The position numbers were made by a program, and so were the translations under genes. Below, piece after piece: positions 8,488 to 18,106 of a stretch of 64,000 nucleotides of DNA. Below the pieces are notes generated by a model. The model saw nothing but the letters and a program-made list of their open reading frames with translations, was not told the origin of the DNA and did no database searches. Each line of letters begins with the position of its first letter. Positions within the stretch are counted from its first letter, which is position 1. Origin of the DNA: Streptosporangium pseudovulgare (lineage in GTDB: Bacteria; Actinomycetota; Actinomycetes; Streptosporangiales; Streptosporangiaceae); NCBI RefSeq assembly GCF_014648055.1, contig NZ_BMQJ01000001.1, forward strand, positions 652,741 to 716,740. The letters are read 5' to 3'.

Positions 8488-9699
8488 TCAGGTGAGGTCG
8501 CGGACCAGGGCGTCGGCCAGCAGCCGGCCGCGCAGCGTCAGCACCGCCCGGCCCGCCTTGAACGGCTCGACCTCCAGCAGCCCGTCGGCCAGCGCCCGGG
8601 CGACCACCGGCGGCCGCTCGATCTCCGCCAGGGGGAAGCCCTGGGCGAGCCGCAGCTCCAGCATCAGCCGCTCGACCGCCCGGTCCTCGGCCGACAGCAC
8701 CTCGCGGGCGTAGGCGGGTGAGACGCCCTCGGCCAGGCGGCGGGCGTAGGCGGCCGGGTGCTTGACGTTCCACCAGCGGGTGCCGCCCACGTGGCTGTGC
8801 GCGCCGGGACCGACGCCCCACCAGTCGCCGCCCGTCCAGTAGAGGAGGTTGTGCCGGCAGCGCGCGGCCTCCGAGGTCGCCCAGTTGGACACCTCGTACC
8901 AGTCGAAGCCCGCCTCGGCGAGCATGGCGTCGGCGATGAGGTAGCGGTCGGCGGCCACGTCGTCGTCGGGCATCGGCAGCTCGCCGCGCCTGATCCTGGC
9001 CGCCAGGCGGGTGCCGTCCTCCACGATCAGCGAGTAGGCCGACACGTGGTCGGGCCCGGCCTCGATCGCCGCGGCCAGCGAGGCCCGCCAGTCGTCGTCG
9101 CTCTCGCCGGGCGTGCCGTAGATCAGGTCGAGGTTGACGTGGTCGAACCCGGCCTCCCTGGCCTCCCGTACGGCGTGCGCCGCCCGGCCCGGGGTGTGGC
9201 GGCGCTCCAGCACCCGCAGCACGTGCTCGCGGGCGCTCTGCATGCCGAAGCTCACCCGGGTGAACCCTCCGTCGCGCAGCCCGGCGAGGTAGGCACGGTC
9301 CACCGACTCGGGGTTGGCCTCGGTGGTCACCTCGGCGCCGGGGGCGAGCCCGAACTCCTCGTCGATGGCGCCGAGGATGCGGACCAGGTCGGCCGCGGGC
9401 AGCAGGGTGGGGGTGCCGCCTCCGAAGAACACCGTCTCGACCGGCAGGTCCGCGTCGCCGAGGACGGCCCGCGCCCGCCGCACCTCCGCGACGGCGGTCG
9501 CGGCGTAGTCGGCGTGCGAGGCGCCGGGCCCCAGCTCGGAGGCGGTGTAGGTGTTGAAGTCGCAGTAGCCGCAGCGGGTCACGCAGAACGGCACGTGGAC
9601 GTAGAAGCCGAACGGCCGCTCACCGAGCCCGCGCAGCGCGCTGCCGGGGAGCCGGCCGGAGGCCGGTACGGGGTCGCCGTCGGGAAGTGTGGATGGCAC
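8488..9699 (-). CDS. hemW: Radical SAM protein HemW (HemN-like)
   Basis: 403-residue radical SAM protein, often labelled oxygen-independent coproporphyrinogen oxidase but in the HemW heme-chaperone group. The cluster motif CVTRCGYCDF (CxxxCxxC) is near residue 38, preceded by FYVHVPF. SAM-binding GGGTPTLLP and TTEANPES follow, with VSFGMQSAREHVLRVLERRH and DLIYGTPGESDDDW. The C-terminal HemN domain is present (GVGPGAHSHV and later RALADGLLEVE). Because full HemN needs extra N-terminal residues absent here, HemW is the better name. It lies downstream of lepA, a common actinobacterial order. Confidence 0.93.
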   Translation of the reverse strand: MPSTLPDGDPVPASGRLPGSALRGLGERPFGFYVHVPFCVTRCGYCDFNTYTASELGPGASHADYAATAVAEVRRARAVLGDADLPVETVFFGGGTPTLLPAADLVRILGAIDEEFGLAPGAEVTTEANPESVDRAYLAGLRDGGFTRVSFGMQSAREHVLRVLERRHTPGRAAHAVREAREAGFDHVNLDLIYGTPGESDDDWRASLAAAIEAGPDHVSAYSLIVEDGTRLAARIRRGELPMPDDDVAADRYLIADAMLAEAGFDWYEVSNWATSEAARCRHNLLYWTGGDWWGVGPGAHSHVGGTRWWNVKHPAAYARRLAEGVSPAYAREVLSAEDRAVERLMLELRLAQGFPLAEIERPPVVARALADGLLEVEPFKAGRAVLTLRGRLLADALVRDLT

Positions 9700-9787
9700 G
9701 GGTCAAGTCTGCCGCCCCGGGACGGATGCCCGGTACCGCGCCCCCACCGGCCGGGCGGCCTCGTCGTACGCGCCGACCGCCGGGACC

Positions 9788-9816
9788 CCGCCCGCCGCTC
9801 CCCCGGCGGCGGGCGG
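9788..9816 (-). terminator. Hairpin after lepA
   Basis: CCGCCCGCCGC (9788-9798) pairs with GCGGCGGGCGG (9806-9816), 11 bp with a 7-nt loop, just past the lepA stop on the minus strand. There is no T-tract. It would separate lepA from hemW transcription or attenuate read-through. Confidence 0.55.
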
Positions 9817-9824
9817 CGGGGACC

Positions 9825-11708
9825 CTACTTCTTGGTCTTGTCGGAGGAGGAGGACTCGGTGGACAGCGCGGCGACGAAGGCCTCCTGGGGGACCTCCACC
9901 CGGCCGACCATCTTCATCCGCTTCTTGCCTTCCTTCTGCTTCTCCAGCAGCTTGCGCTTACGGGAGATGTCGCCGCCGTAGCACTTGGCGAGGACGTCCT
10001 TGCGGATGGCGCGGATGTTCTCGCGGGCGATGACCCGGGCGCCGATCGCGGCCTGGATCGGCACCTCGAACTGCTGCCTCGGGATGAGCTCGCGCAGCTT
10101 CTTGGCCATCTCCACGCCATAGCCGTACGCCTTGTCCTTGTGGACGATGGCGCTGAAGGCGTCGACGGCCTCGCCCTGGAGCAGGATGTCGACCTTCACC
10201 AGGTCGGCCTCCTGCTCGCCGTACGGCTCGTAGTCGAGCGAGGCGTAGCCGCGGGTGCGGGACTTGAGCTGGTCGAAGAAGTCGAAGATGATCTCGCCGA
10301 GCGGCATGGTGTAGCGGATCTCGACGCGGTCCTCGGACAGGTAGTCCATGCCCTGCAGGGCGCCCCGGCGGTTCTGGCAGAGCTCCATGATGGCGCCGAT
10401 GAACTCCGACGGGACCAGCACTGTCGCCTTCGTCACCGGCTCGAAGACCTTGTCCACCTTGCCGGTGGGGAACTCCGAGGGGTTGGTGACGTCGACCTCC
10501 TTGCCGTCCTCCATGATCACCCGGTAGACCACGTTCGGCGCGGTGGAGATGAGCGAGAGGTTGAACTCCCGCTCCAGGCGCTCGCGGACGATCTCCATGT
10601 GGAGCAGGCCGAGGAAGCCGCAGCGGAAGCCGAAGCCCAGGGCGGCGGAGGTCTCCGGTTCGTAGACCAGGGCGGCGTCGTTGAGCTGGAGCTTGTCCAG
10701 GGCCTCGCGCAGCTCGGGGTAGTCGTCGCCGTCGATCGGGTAGAGGCCGGAGAAGACCATCGGCTTGGGGTGCTCGTAGCCGCCGAGCGCCTCGGTGGCG
10801 GCCCGGGCGGCCGACGTCACCGTGTCACCGACCCGCGACTGGCGGACGTCCTTCACGCCGGTGATGAGGTAGCCCACCTCACCGACGCCCAGGCCCTTGT
10901 CCGCGATCTTCGGCTCCGGCGAGATGACGCCGATCTCCAGCGTCTCGTGCGAGGCGCCGGTGGACATCATCTGGATGCGCTCGCGCTTGCCCAGGTGGCC
11001 GTCCATGACGCGGACGTAGGTGACCACGCCGCGGTAGGTGTCGTAGACCGAGTCGAAGATCAGCGCGCGGGCGGCGGCGTCGGCGTCGCCGACCGGGGCC
11101 GGCACCTTCTCGACCACGTGGTCCAGCAGCTCCCGGACGCCCACGCCGGTCTTGCCGGAGACCTTCAGCACCTCCTCCGGCTCGCAGCCGATGAGGTGGG
11201 CCAGCTCGGCGGCGTACTTCTCCGGCTGGGCGGCGGGCAGGTCGATCTTGTTGAGCACCGGGATGATCGTCAGGTCGGCGTTCATCGCCAGGTAGAGGTT
11301 GGCCAGCGTCTGCGCCTCGATGCCCTGCGCCGCGTCGACCAGCAGGATCGCGCCCTCGCACGCCTGCAGCGACCGGGAGACCTCGTAGGTGAAGTCGACG
11401 TGCCCCGGGGTGTCGATCATGTTGAGGACGTAGTCGGTCTCGCCGGCCTTCCACGGCAGCCGGACCGCCTGCGACTTGATGGTGATGCCGCGCTCGCGCT
11501 CGATGTCCATCCGGTCGAGGTACTGGGCGCGCATGGAGCGGTCGTCGACCACGCCGGTGATCTGCAGCATGCGGTCGGCAAGGGTGGACTTGCCGTGGTC
11601 GATGTGCGCGATGATGCAGAAATTGCGGATCACCGCGGGATCGGTCTGGCCAGGCTGAATGCGCACCGGTGTCCGTTTCGCAGTATTGACGTGATCTACG
11701 GCTGGCAT
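9825..11708 (-). CDS. lepA: Elongation factor 4 (LepA)
   Basis: Ribosome-associated back-translocating GTPase of 627 residues from the ATG at 11708; the open frame extends to 12866 but that part is antisense to another gene. The GTPase core begins [20 protein letters not shown] (G1), then RGITIK (G2), DTPGHVDF (G3) and NKIDLP (G4). The C-terminal LepA-specific domain shows ERIEMP-like, [23 protein letters not shown] and [14 protein letters not shown], cut here into pieces. A short tail [12 protein letters not shown] ends the protein. Confidence 0.97.
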   Translation of the reverse strand: MPAVDHVNTAKRTPVRIQPGQTDPAVIRNFCIIAHIDHGKSTLADRMLQITGVVDDRSMRAQYLDRMDIERERGITIKSQAVRLPWKAGETDYVLNMIDTPGHVDFTYEVSRSLQACEGAILLVDAAQGIEAQTLANLYLAMNADLTIIPVLNKIDLPAAQPEKYAAELAHLIGCEPEEVLKVSGKTGVGVRELLDHVVEKVPAPVGDADAAARALIFDSVYDTYRGVVTYVRVMDGHLGKRERIQMMSTGASHETLEIGVISPEPKIADKGLGVGEVGYLITGVKDVRQSRVGDTVTSAARAATEALGGYEHPKPMVFSGLYPIDGDDYPELREALDKLQLNDAALVYEPETSAALGFGFRCGFLGLLHMEIVRERLEREFNLSLISTAPNVVYRVIMEDGKEVDVTNPSEFPTGKVDKVFEPVTKATVLVPSEFIGAIMELCQNRRGALQGMDYLSEDRVEIRYTMPLGEIIFDFFDQLKSRTRGYASLDYEPYGEQEADLVKVDILLQGEAVDAFSAIVHKDKAYGYGVEMAKKLRELIPRQQFEVPIQAAIGARVIARENIRAIRKDVLAKCYGGDISRKRKLLEKQKEGKKRMKMVGRVEVPQEAFVAALSTESSSSDKTKK

Positions 11709-11738
11709 CCCAGCCGTCTTCCATGGTGACATGTCCGG

Positions 11739-12737
11739 GTGATTGCCCGGACCAGAGCACGGCGCGGCCTGCGGTTTCTCGCGGTGGTGGCGGCCGTCCT
11801 CCTTGTGCTCCCGGGGGTGGCCGCGGCCACCCTCACCCTGCAGTTTACCGGGACCCCGGCGTCCTGGGCGAAGACGAGCGGCCACGACGCCCTGTGGCTG
11901 GGCCACGCCTGGGTGGACGGCCGCAAGAGCGCGGCGGACCTCAGGCGCCTGGCCGACCGGCTGCGCCGGACCGGGATCAGGGACGTGTACGTCCACACCG
12001 GGCCGTTCAACGCCGACGGCTCGCTGCCCGACCGGAGTCCAGGGGCGCGCGACTTCGTGAAGCGGTGGCACGCCGAGCTGCCGGATGTGCGGGTGTCGGC
12101 GTGGCTCGGGCAGAAGGTGGACGGCTTCCTGGACCTCGACGACCGGGCCACCCGGGACCGGGTCGTGGAGAGCGCGCGCTCGGTCATGGCGCTGGGCTTC
12201 GACGGCGTCCACTACAACTTCGAGCCGGTCGGCGACGGCGACGCCGACTTCCTGGACCTGCTGGAACGCACCCGCCCGGTCCTCGGCGACGGCCCGCTGT
12301 CCACCTCCACCCCGCAGATCGAGCCGTTCCCGCTGACCCGGCCGGTGGTGCGGGGCGTCATCGGCCACGACAAGTACTGGTCGCCGGCCTACTTCCGGCA
12401 GGTCGCGGCCCGCGTCGACCAGGTCGCGATCATGACCTACGACTCCTTCCTCCCCTCCGAGCTGCTCTACGGCGGCCACGTCGTACGGCAGGCCGTCTTC
12501 GCCCTGGACCTCGTGCCCTCGGACAAGACCCTGCTCATCGGCGCGCCCGCCTACCACGACCACGGCGCGTCGTGGTCCGACGGGGCCGAGAGCGTCGCGA
12601 CGGCGGCGCGGGGCGCGCGGCTGGCGCTGACCGCCCACGGCGAGCGCCGCGAGCGGTTCGGGCTGGCGCTGTACGTGGACTTCGCCGCCACGGACCAGGA
12701 CTGGGAGGAGTACCGGCGGTTCTGGTTCCGACCCTGA
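11739..12737 (+). CDS. Secreted glycosyl hydrolase family 18-like protein
   Basis: 332 residues from a GTG start, with an N-terminal signal anchor (about residues 10-30: [20 protein letters not shown]). The rest looks like a TIM barrel. [12 protein letters not shown] near residue 155 aligns with the GH18 signature DGxDxDxE: the last Glu is kept but the two middle aspartates are His/Asn. [20 protein letters not shown] (the MxYD-like motif) and a terminal [11 protein letters not shown] also fit. Activity on chitin-like sugars is uncertain given the changed motif. It diverges from lepA with only 30 bp between start codons and precedes rpsT. Confidence 0.7.
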   Translation: MIARTRARRGLRFLAVVAAVLLVLPGVAAATLTLQFTGTPASWAKTSGHDALWLGHAWVDGRKSAADLRRLADRLRRTGIRDVYVHTGPFNADGSLPDRSPGARDFVKRWHAELPDVRVSAWLGQKVDGFLDLDDRATRDRVVESARSVMALGFDGVHYNFEPVGDGDADFLDLLERTRPVLGDGPLSTSTPQIEPFPLTRPVVRGVIGHDKYWSPAYFRQVAARVDQVAIMTYDSFLPSELLYGGHVVRQAVFALDLVPSDKTLLIGAPAYHDHGASWSDGAESVATAARGARLALTAHGERRERFGLALYVDFAATDQDWEEYRRFWFRP

Positions 12738-12885
12738 TGGAAGAAGGGTAAGCTTGCCAGGCATCCTTCTGACCCGGCTGTCGATTTGAGCGATCGTCCG
12801 GTCCGTTGGTAGCCTGTTCAACTGCGTGTGGCGCGCCCTCTCTGCCCGCGCGCCCCACTCCGACAACTTTCACCGAGGCTTCTTC

Positions 12886-13158
12886 GTGGCGAACATCAAG
12901 TCCCAGATCAAGCGCAACCGGCAGAACGAGAAGGCCCGGCTGCGTAACAAGGCTGTCAAGTCGTCCCTGAAGACGGCGGTCCGCAAGTTCCGCGAAGCCG
13001 CCGAGCAGGGCAACGTCGACGAGGCCATCGCGCTGCAGCGCGCCGCCTCCCGCCAGCTGGACAAGGCCGCCAGCAAGGGCGTCATTCACAAGAACCAGGC
13101 TGCCAACCGCAAGTCGGCGATCGCCCAGCGCGTCGCCGCCCTGTCGGCCGCCAAGTAA
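12886..13158 (+). CDS. rpsT: 30S ribosomal protein S20
   Basis: Primary 16S rRNA-binding protein of the small subunit, 90 residues from a GTG start giving [20 protein letters not shown]. The frame upstream is open but does not look like S20. Lys/Arg-rich helices and the ending [20 protein letters not shown] are characteristic. It stands alone on the plus strand between the GH18-like gene and holA (opposite strand), the usual lepA-rpsT-holA neighbourhood. A strong hairpin follows. Confidence 0.98.
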   Translation: MANIKSQIKRNRQNEKARLRNKAVKSSLKTAVRKFREAAEQGNVDEAIALQRAASRQLDKAASKGVIHKNQAANRKSAIAQRVAALSAAK

Positions 13159-13171
13159 TCCCGGTTCTTTC

Positions 13172-13205
13172 GGAGCGCCGCGTCCCCTCGGGGCCGCGGC
13201 GCTCC
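13172..13205 (+). terminator. rpsT terminator hairpin
   Basis: GGAGCGCCGCG (13172-13182) pairs perfectly over 11 bp with CGCGGCGCTCC (13195-13205). The 12-nt loop itself contains CCCC/GGGG that could extend the pairing. It starts 13 nt after the rpsT stop and lacks a long T-run. Confidence 0.75.
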
Positions 13206-13265
13206 GGCGTTTCCGGCCCACCCCGCGTCCCGCCCCGCCGACCGCGGAGATCCGCGGAACGGGAC

Positions 13266-14237
13266 CTACCGGCCGGTACGGCTGGCGACGACGGTCTGGA
13301 TCAAGTGCTCCAGCGCGTAGGCCGGGTCGGCGCCGCCGCCCTTGACCTGGGCGTCGGCCGCGGCGACGGCCTGCAGGGCGCGGGCGATGCCCTCGGGGCC
13401 CCAGCCGTTCAGCTGCTTCCTGGTCCGGTCGATCTTCCATGGCGGCATGCCGAGGTGGCTCGCGAGCTGCCCGCCCCGCAGATTGCGCGGAGCGCCGCCC
13501 ACCTTGGCCAGCGAGCGCAGGCCCCCCGCGAGCGCGCTGACCAGCAGGACCGGGGCCGTGCCGGTGGCCAGCGCCCAGCGGAGCTGCTCCAGCGCGTCCC
13601 CCAGCCGGCCCTCCACCGCCGAGTCGGCCACGGTGAACCCGCTGACCTCCGCCTGCCCCCGGTGGTAGCGGGCGACGGCGGCCTCGTCGATGGTCTTGCC
13701 GGGGGTGTCGAAGGCGAGCTGGTTGCAGGCCGCGGCCAGCTCCCTCAGGTCGTTGCCGACCGCGTCGAGCAGCGCGGCCGCCGCGTCCGCGCCGATGGAC
13801 CGCCCTGCCCGCTTCATCTCGGTCCTGATGAACGCCAGCCGCTCGGCCGGCTTGGTCAGCTTGGTGACGGTGACCACGTGGGCGCCGGCCTTCCTGACGC
13901 CGTCGGCCAGTGCCTTTCCCTTGGCCCCGCCGGCGTGCGCGAGCACCAGCACGGTGTCCTCGGCCGGGTGTGCGGCGTAGGAGACGACTTCGGTGACGAC
14001 GTCCTTGACGAGGTCCTGGGCGGAGCGGATCACCACCACGGCCCCGCCGCCGAACAGCGACGGCGAGGACAACCGGGTCAGCTCCCCCGGCTCGACCTTC
14101 GCCCCGACCAGGTCGTGGACCTCCGCGCCGGGGTCGGCGGCACGGCACGCCGCGATCACTTCGCCCACCGCGCGATCGGCCAGCAACTCCTCGTCGCCGA
14201 CCACCAGTGTCACCCGTGCCGGGTCGTTCGCCGCCAT
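13266..14237 (-). CDS. holA: DNA polymerase III subunit delta
   Basis: Clamp-loader delta subunit, 323 residues from the ATG at 14237 (MAANDPARVTLVVGDEELL); an in-frame ATG at 14249 is equally possible and the frame stays open to 14375. The N-terminal AAA+-like domain has VTLVVGDEELLADRAV and FGGGAVVVIRSAQDLVKD. The C-terminal collar domain has LRWALATGTAPVLLVSALAGGLR and PPWKIDRTRKQLNGWGPEGI. The neighbours lepA/rpsT on one side and comEC/comEA on the other are the standard actinobacterial context for holA. Confidence 0.93.
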   Translation of the reverse strand: MAANDPARVTLVVGDEELLADRAVGEVIAACRAADPGAEVHDLVGAKVEPGELTRLSSPSLFGGGAVVVIRSAQDLVKDVVTEVVSYAAHPAEDTVLVLAHAGGAKGKALADGVRKAGAHVVTVTKLTKPAERLAFIRTEMKRAGRSIGADAAAALLDAVGNDLRELAAACNQLAFDTPGKTIDEAAVARYHRGQAEVSGFTVADSAVEGRLGDALEQLRWALATGTAPVLLVSALAGGLRSLAKVGGAPRNLRGGQLASHLGMPPWKIDRTRKQLNGWGPEGIARALQAVAAADAQVKGGGADPAYALEHLIQTVVASRTGR

Positions 14238-14346
14238 GCCCAGCAGCATGCCACGTGCGGGTGACCGAATCGCAATCAGCAAGCCGTTCGCAACCCGGAT
14301 GCGGTCGTTCTCGGGCACGCTGTGGAGCAGCCGAAGGGGATGAATG

Positions 14347-14562
14347 ATGATGCGCTCCGCCGTCTGCCGTAACACCTGTCCGCGCTGCGGGTCGCCCCTC
14401 GACGAGGGGCCCGTCGTGTACCGCTGCGCGTGCTGCGGCCGTTCGGTCTACGCCGCCGACGTGAACACCGAGTTCCGCCGCCCGGCCCCGCCCCCGGCTC
14501 CGGTCTCAGTCCCGCTTCCGGCTCCGGTTCCGGTTCCGGCTCCGGTTCCGGCTCCGGCCTGA
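14347..14562 (+). CDS. Small zinc-ribbon protein, function unknown
   Basis: About 71 residues. GAAGGGGA (14333-14340) precedes three successive ATG codons at 14344, 14347 and 14350; the second gives the best spacing. CPRCGSPL and, 15 residues later, CACCGRSVYA form a CxxC...CxxC zinc ribbon. The C-terminal third is a low-complexity Pro/Ala/Val tail coded by a hexanucleotide-like repeat (about 14505-14560). It diverges from holA and converges on comEC. Similar one-ribbon proteins exist in actinobacteria without known role. Confidence 0.65.
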   Translation: MMRSAVCRNTCPRCGSPLDEGPVVYRCACCGRSVYAADVNTEFRRPAPPPAPVSVPLPAPVPVPAPVPAPA

Positions 14563-14567
14563 GACAG

Positions 14568-14588
14568 CCGCCGGGAGGCGCCCGGCGG
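14568..14588. terminator. Hairpin between zinc-ribbon gene and comEC
   Basis: CCGCCGGG (14568-14575) pairs with CCCGGCGG (14581-14588) with a 5-nt loop, between two convergent genes. It probably ends transcription in both directions. Confidence 0.5.
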
Positions 14589-14592
14589 AACC

Positions 14593-17019
14593 TCACGGCG
14601 GGGGTCCGCGTCCTCTGACGACGACCGCCAGGCCGTCCTTCCCTGCCACCACGGCGAGGTCCCCCGACAGGTCGGTGCGGTAGACCCGCACGCCCAGGTG
14701 ACTGAGCCGGGCCAGGGTCGCGGGGGCGGGGTGGCCGTAGTCGTTGCCCGCCCCGACGCTGATCAGTGCGGCCCGGGCACCGGTGGCCGCGAGGAAGCCG
14801 GGGTCGCCCCTGGCGGACCCGTGGTGGGGGACCTTGAGAACGTCGGCCCTGGGCAGGCCCCGCCGCAGCAGCTCCGCCTGGGCCTCCGTCTCGGCGTCCC
14901 CGCTGAGCAGCGCCGACCCCGCCGCCCAGCTCACGTGGACCACGACGCTGGCGTTGTTCACGGCCGTCTCCTCCCCTCCGCCGGCGGCGGACGCGCCCTC
15001 CGGCGGGCCGATGACCGTGAGCCGGGAGGGGCCGAAGGTCCAGCTCACGCCCGGCCGCGCCGCCCACTCGGGAATCCGCCGGCGGGCGAGGTCACCGCTC
15101 AGCCGGAGCCGCCCGGGCCCGGATCCCCCGTACGGGGTGACGACCACCGCTCCCACCTCGCGCCCCCGGAGGACCCCGTCCAGGCCGCCGATGTGGTCGA
15201 GGTGCGGATGGGTGAGGATGACCAGCGGCACCTGGCGGATCCCCATGGCCCGCAGGCACCGGTCGGTGGACACCGGATCGGGCCCGGCGTCGACCACCAC
15301 GGCCCGCCCGGGGCCGGCGGCCACCAGGAGGGCGTCTCCCTGGCCGACGTCGCAGGCGACCAGCAGCCAGCGTTCGGGCGGCCAGCCGGACACGGCCGGC
15401 CCGGCCACGGCCGCTGCGGCGGCCGCGCCGACCGCCAGGGCGAGGACGACCAGGCGCGGCCGCCGGTGACGCAGCACCAGGACGGCGACGGGCACGGTGA
15501 CGGCCAGCGCCACCAGACCTGGCACGCCGCCCGGCCACGGGATCACCCCCAGCGGGAGCCCGGCGGCCCGCCCGGCCACCGCGATGATCCACCCGGTGGC
15601 CAGGCCCGCAGGGCGGACCAGCAGCCGGGCGAGGTCCATCTGCACGGGTGCGACCAGCGCGGCGAGGAACCCGATCAGCGTGGCGGGCGCGACGGCGGGC
15701 CCGGCGAGGAGGTTCGCCGGGATCGCCACCGGTGCGAGCTGTCCGGCCATCAGGACCAGCACGGGGGTGACGGCGGCCTGCGCCGCCGCGGGCACGGCGA
15801 TCGCCTCCGCGGCCCAGCGGGGCAGCCGGGTGGCGAGGCGGTCGCGCCAGCGCGGTGCGAGGAGCAGGATGCCGCCCGTGGCGCAGACCGACAGCGCGAA
15901 GCCGTAGGAGCGGGCGAGGACGGGGTCGAAGAGGATCAGCCCGAGGACCGTCGCCGACAGGGCCGCCACCCCGTCGCGGGACCGGCCGGTACCCAGCGCC
16001 ACCGCCGCGACGAGGCCCATGACGAGGGCGCGCAGCACGCTGGGCGACGGCCGGGCCACCACGGCGAAGGAGAGCATGGCCACCGCCGCGAGCACCGCCC
16101 TGGCCGGCAGGGGGAGTCCCGCGACACGGGCCAGGGCGATCGCCGCTCCGGCCACGATCGCCAGGTTGGCTCCGGAGACCGCGGTGAGGTGGCTGAGCCC
16201 TGCGGCTTTGAAGTCGGCCGTGACCTGCCGGTCCATCCCGGAGACGTCACCGGCCACCAGTCCGGGCAGCAGGCCGCGCTCGTCGGGCGGCAGCACCGCG
16301 GCGGCTTCCCGCAGGCCGGAGCGGAGCGCCCCGGCCACCCGCTGCTCCCAGGAGGGCGCGCCGAGGATCCGCGGCGGCCCGCGCACGAGCACCACGGCGG
16401 CGAGCAACTCGGCGGAGTCCGCGTGGACGAACCGGCCCCGGACGGCGACCCGCTGGCTGGGCAGCAGCGGCCGCCACTCCCCGCCCGTGGTGAGCAGCAT
16501 CACCGGGGCGCGCAGCGACATCCTGCCGTGCGCCGTCTCGACCGACTCGACCCTCGCGGGCACCGCGAAGCTCTCCCCGCGGTAGGGGCCCGCGCGCCGG
16601 GGCAGCTCCCGGGGGTCGCCCGTCAGCACCGCCTCGATCCCCGCCGGGGCTCCGCTCCTGACCAGCTCGGCCACCGGGCCCGTGCCGACGGCGTGGACCC
16701 GGAACGCCACCGTCCCGGCGACCGCGGCGACGCAGCCCAGCACCGCGAGGACCGTGTTCCGCCAGGCGGGGTGCACTCTCAGCACACGCGCGCCCGTGGC
16801 CGTACCGAGAGCCGCCGCGGCGGCGAGCACGGCGGTGACGGCGCCCGCCGGGGCCGGGCAGCCGAGAAGGACGAGAGCGGTCGCCCACGAGGCGAGCGCG
16901 GGCAGGGCGAGCCGCGGAGTCCGGTCGAGGATCCGTGCCACACCACTCATCCGGTCCCTCCGGCCGAGAATCCGCGCCACACCACTCATCCGGTCCCTCA
17001 GGTTGAGAATTCGTGTCAA
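14593..17019 (-). CDS. comEC: ComEC/Rec2 competence protein, DNA channel
   Basis: 808-residue polytopic membrane protein thought to pass single-stranded DNA across the membrane. N-terminal helices, then the ComEC competence domain (LLPGLVAGDVSGMDRQVTAD and SHLTAVSGANLAIVAG), about ten further helices, and a C-terminal metallo-beta-lactamase-like domain. That last domain has LVACDVGQGDALLV, VVDAGPDP and LTHPHLDHIGGL (HxHxDH). The TTG start overlaps the comEA stop (TTGA), implying translational coupling. The first ~35 residues contain a duplicated RDRMSGVARIL, so internal starts are possible. Natural transformation is rarely shown in these organisms. Confidence 0.9.
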   Translation of the reverse strand: MTRILNLRDRMSGVARILGRRDRMSGVARILDRTPRLALPALASWATALVLLGCPAPAGAVTAVLAAAAALGTATGARVLRVHPAWRNTVLAVLGCVAAVAGTVAFRVHAVGTGPVAELVRSGAPAGIEAVLTGDPRELPRRAGPYRGESFAVPARVESVETAHGRMSLRAPVMLLTTGGEWRPLLPSQRVAVRGRFVHADSAELLAAVVLVRGPPRILGAPSWEQRVAGALRSGLREAAAVLPPDERGLLPGLVAGDVSGMDRQVTADFKAAGLSHLTAVSGANLAIVAGAAIALARVAGLPLPARAVLAAVAMLSFAVVARPSPSVLRALVMGLVAAVALGTGRSRDGVAALSATVLGLILFDPVLARSYGFALSVCATGGILLLAPRWRDRLATRLPRWAAEAIAVPAAAQAAVTPVLVLMAGQLAPVAIPANLLAGPAVAPATLIGFLAALVAPVQMDLARLLVRPAGLATGWIIAVAGRAAGLPLGVIPWPGGVPGLVALAVTVPVAVLVLRHRRPRLVVLALAVGAAAAAAVAGPAVSGWPPERWLLVACDVGQGDALLVAAGPGRAVVVDAGPDPVSTDRCLRAMGIRQVPLVILTHPHLDHIGGLDGVLRGREVGAVVVTPYGGSGPGRLRLSGDLARRRIPEWAARPGVSWTFGPSRLTVIGPPEGASAAGGGEETAVNNASVVVHVSWAAGSALLSGDAETEAQAELLRRGLPRADVLKVPHHGSARGDPGFLAATGARAALISVGAGNDYGHPAPATLARLSHLGVRVYRTDLSGDLAVVAGKDGLAVVVRGRGPPP
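16928..16999. repeat. Near-perfect direct duplication at the comEC 5' end
   Basis: A 30-bp block ending in CCACTCATCCGGTCCCTC occurs twice about 42 bp apart, differing at one base in the matching part. It encodes the repeated peptide RDRMSGVARIL at the ComEC N-terminus and so keeps the reading frame. Confidence 0.7.
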
Positions 17020-17846
17020 ACCCGCACCCTGTCCTTCATCTCGGCGTACTTCCGGTCGCCGATGCCGCTGACCTCGCGGAGCTGCTCTACGGCGCGGAAC
17101 CCGCCGTGGCCGTCGCGGTATTCGACGATGCGGCGGGCCAGCACCTCGCCGACGCCCGGCAGCTGTTCGAGCTGTTGCGGGGTGGCGGTGTTGAGGTCGA
17201 TGACGGCCTCCGCGGGATCGACCCCGACCGGCGGCGCGGTGGCGGGTCCCGGTGCGCCGACGTCGATCTGTTCGCCGTCGACGAGCCTGCGGGCGAGGTT
17301 GAGGTGGCCGGTGCCGGCCCCTCGGCGGACGCCCCCGGCGGCCCGGACCGCGTCGGTGACCCGGGAACCCGCGGGCAGGGTGATCACACCCGGACGGCGG
17401 ACCTTGCCGGTGACGTGGACCACGACCTCGGGGACGACTCCAGGTGCCCGACCGGCTCCCGCGGCACCCGGCCCCGGAGGCTGCGAGCCCTGCCGCGCGA
17501 GGTCGGGCGGCGCGGAGGGAGGTGAGGGCGCCGGAGCCACGAGCGGAGCGCCGGAGACGGGGACGGGGACGGGCGGGGTGAGCGGCTCGGGCTCGGGCTG
17601 GGACCGCCAGGCGTAGAGACCGCCCGCGACGGCCGCGGCCAGGGCGACGAGGAGGAGCAGGCGCAGGCCGGGACCGCTCGGTGCGAGTGCGGGGGCCTGC
17701 GCGGCGACGGCCGTACGGAGGGCCTGGAAGGAGGAGGGAGCGGAAGGGGGGACGTGTGGGGGCGGGACGGTGGGGCCGGGCGCCGTCAGCGCCCGTAGCC
17801 GTGACTCGGCCCGGAATCGCTCGGTGTCGTGGTCGGTGATCCGCAC
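17016..17846 (-). CDS. comEA: ComEA-type helix-hairpin-helix DNA-binding protein
   Basis: Membrane-anchored DNA receptor of the competence system, 276 residues from a GTG start. About 65 cytoplasmic residues lead to one transmembrane helix (LLLLVALAAAVAGGLYAW). A Pro/Ala-rich spacer follows. Next is an SLBB domain (VVHVTGKVRRPGVITLPAGS), then a C-terminal helix-hairpin-helix pair (IDLNTATPQQLEQLPGVGEV and FRAVEQLREVSGIGDRKYAE). The order is the classic ComEA layout. It is directly upstream of comEC in the same operon. Confidence 0.93.
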   Translation of the reverse strand: MRITDHDTERFRAESRLRALTAPGPTVPPPHVPPSAPSSFQALRTAVAAQAPALAPSGPGLRLLLLVALAAAVAGGLYAWRSQPEPEPLTPPVPVPVSGAPLVAPAPSPPSAPPDLARQGSQPPGPGAAGAGRAPGVVPEVVVHVTGKVRRPGVITLPAGSRVTDAVRAAGGVRRGAGTGHLNLARRLVDGEQIDVGAPGPATAPPVGVDPAEAVIDLNTATPQQLEQLPGVGEVLARRIVEYRDGHGGFRAVEQLREVSGIGDRKYAEMKDRVRV

Positions 17847-18026
17847 ATCCGGGACGCTACGGCGGCCTCACCGGCCGAATCCGCGCCGAATCCCGTTCTG
17901 GGGATAACCCGCTCTCCCAGGCGGCCTGTGGAAAAGCCCCACCCGGTTTCGCCCGGTCCCGGTGCCTCGGGGAACGCGGGCTCCCGAGGTCCGGCGCTGG
18001 AGGAAGCCGGAAGAAGAGGGCGGGCC

Positions 18027-18096
18027 GGTGAGGAATTCCGCGGGCCGACGACCAACGGGGCGGTGAGGAGTCCCGCGGGCCGACGACCGACGGGGC
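18027..18096. repeat. 35-bp tandem repeat, two copies
   Basis: Two adjacent 35-bp units beginning GGTGAGGA at 18027 and 18062, with a few substitutions, and the start of a third at 18097. They lie in the 260-bp gap between comEA and the degV gene. Nothing else was recognised in that gap. Confidence 0.75.
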
Positions 18097-18106
18097 GGTA
18101 AGAGGC

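Noticed and set aside
9687-11729. 680-residue open frame on the plus strand
   Set aside because: Antisense to lepA; no family features. Very long shadow frames are common at this GC.
11709-12866. N-terminal extension of LepA
   Set aside because: Antisense to the GH18-like gene; LepA homologues start close to the GTPase domain.
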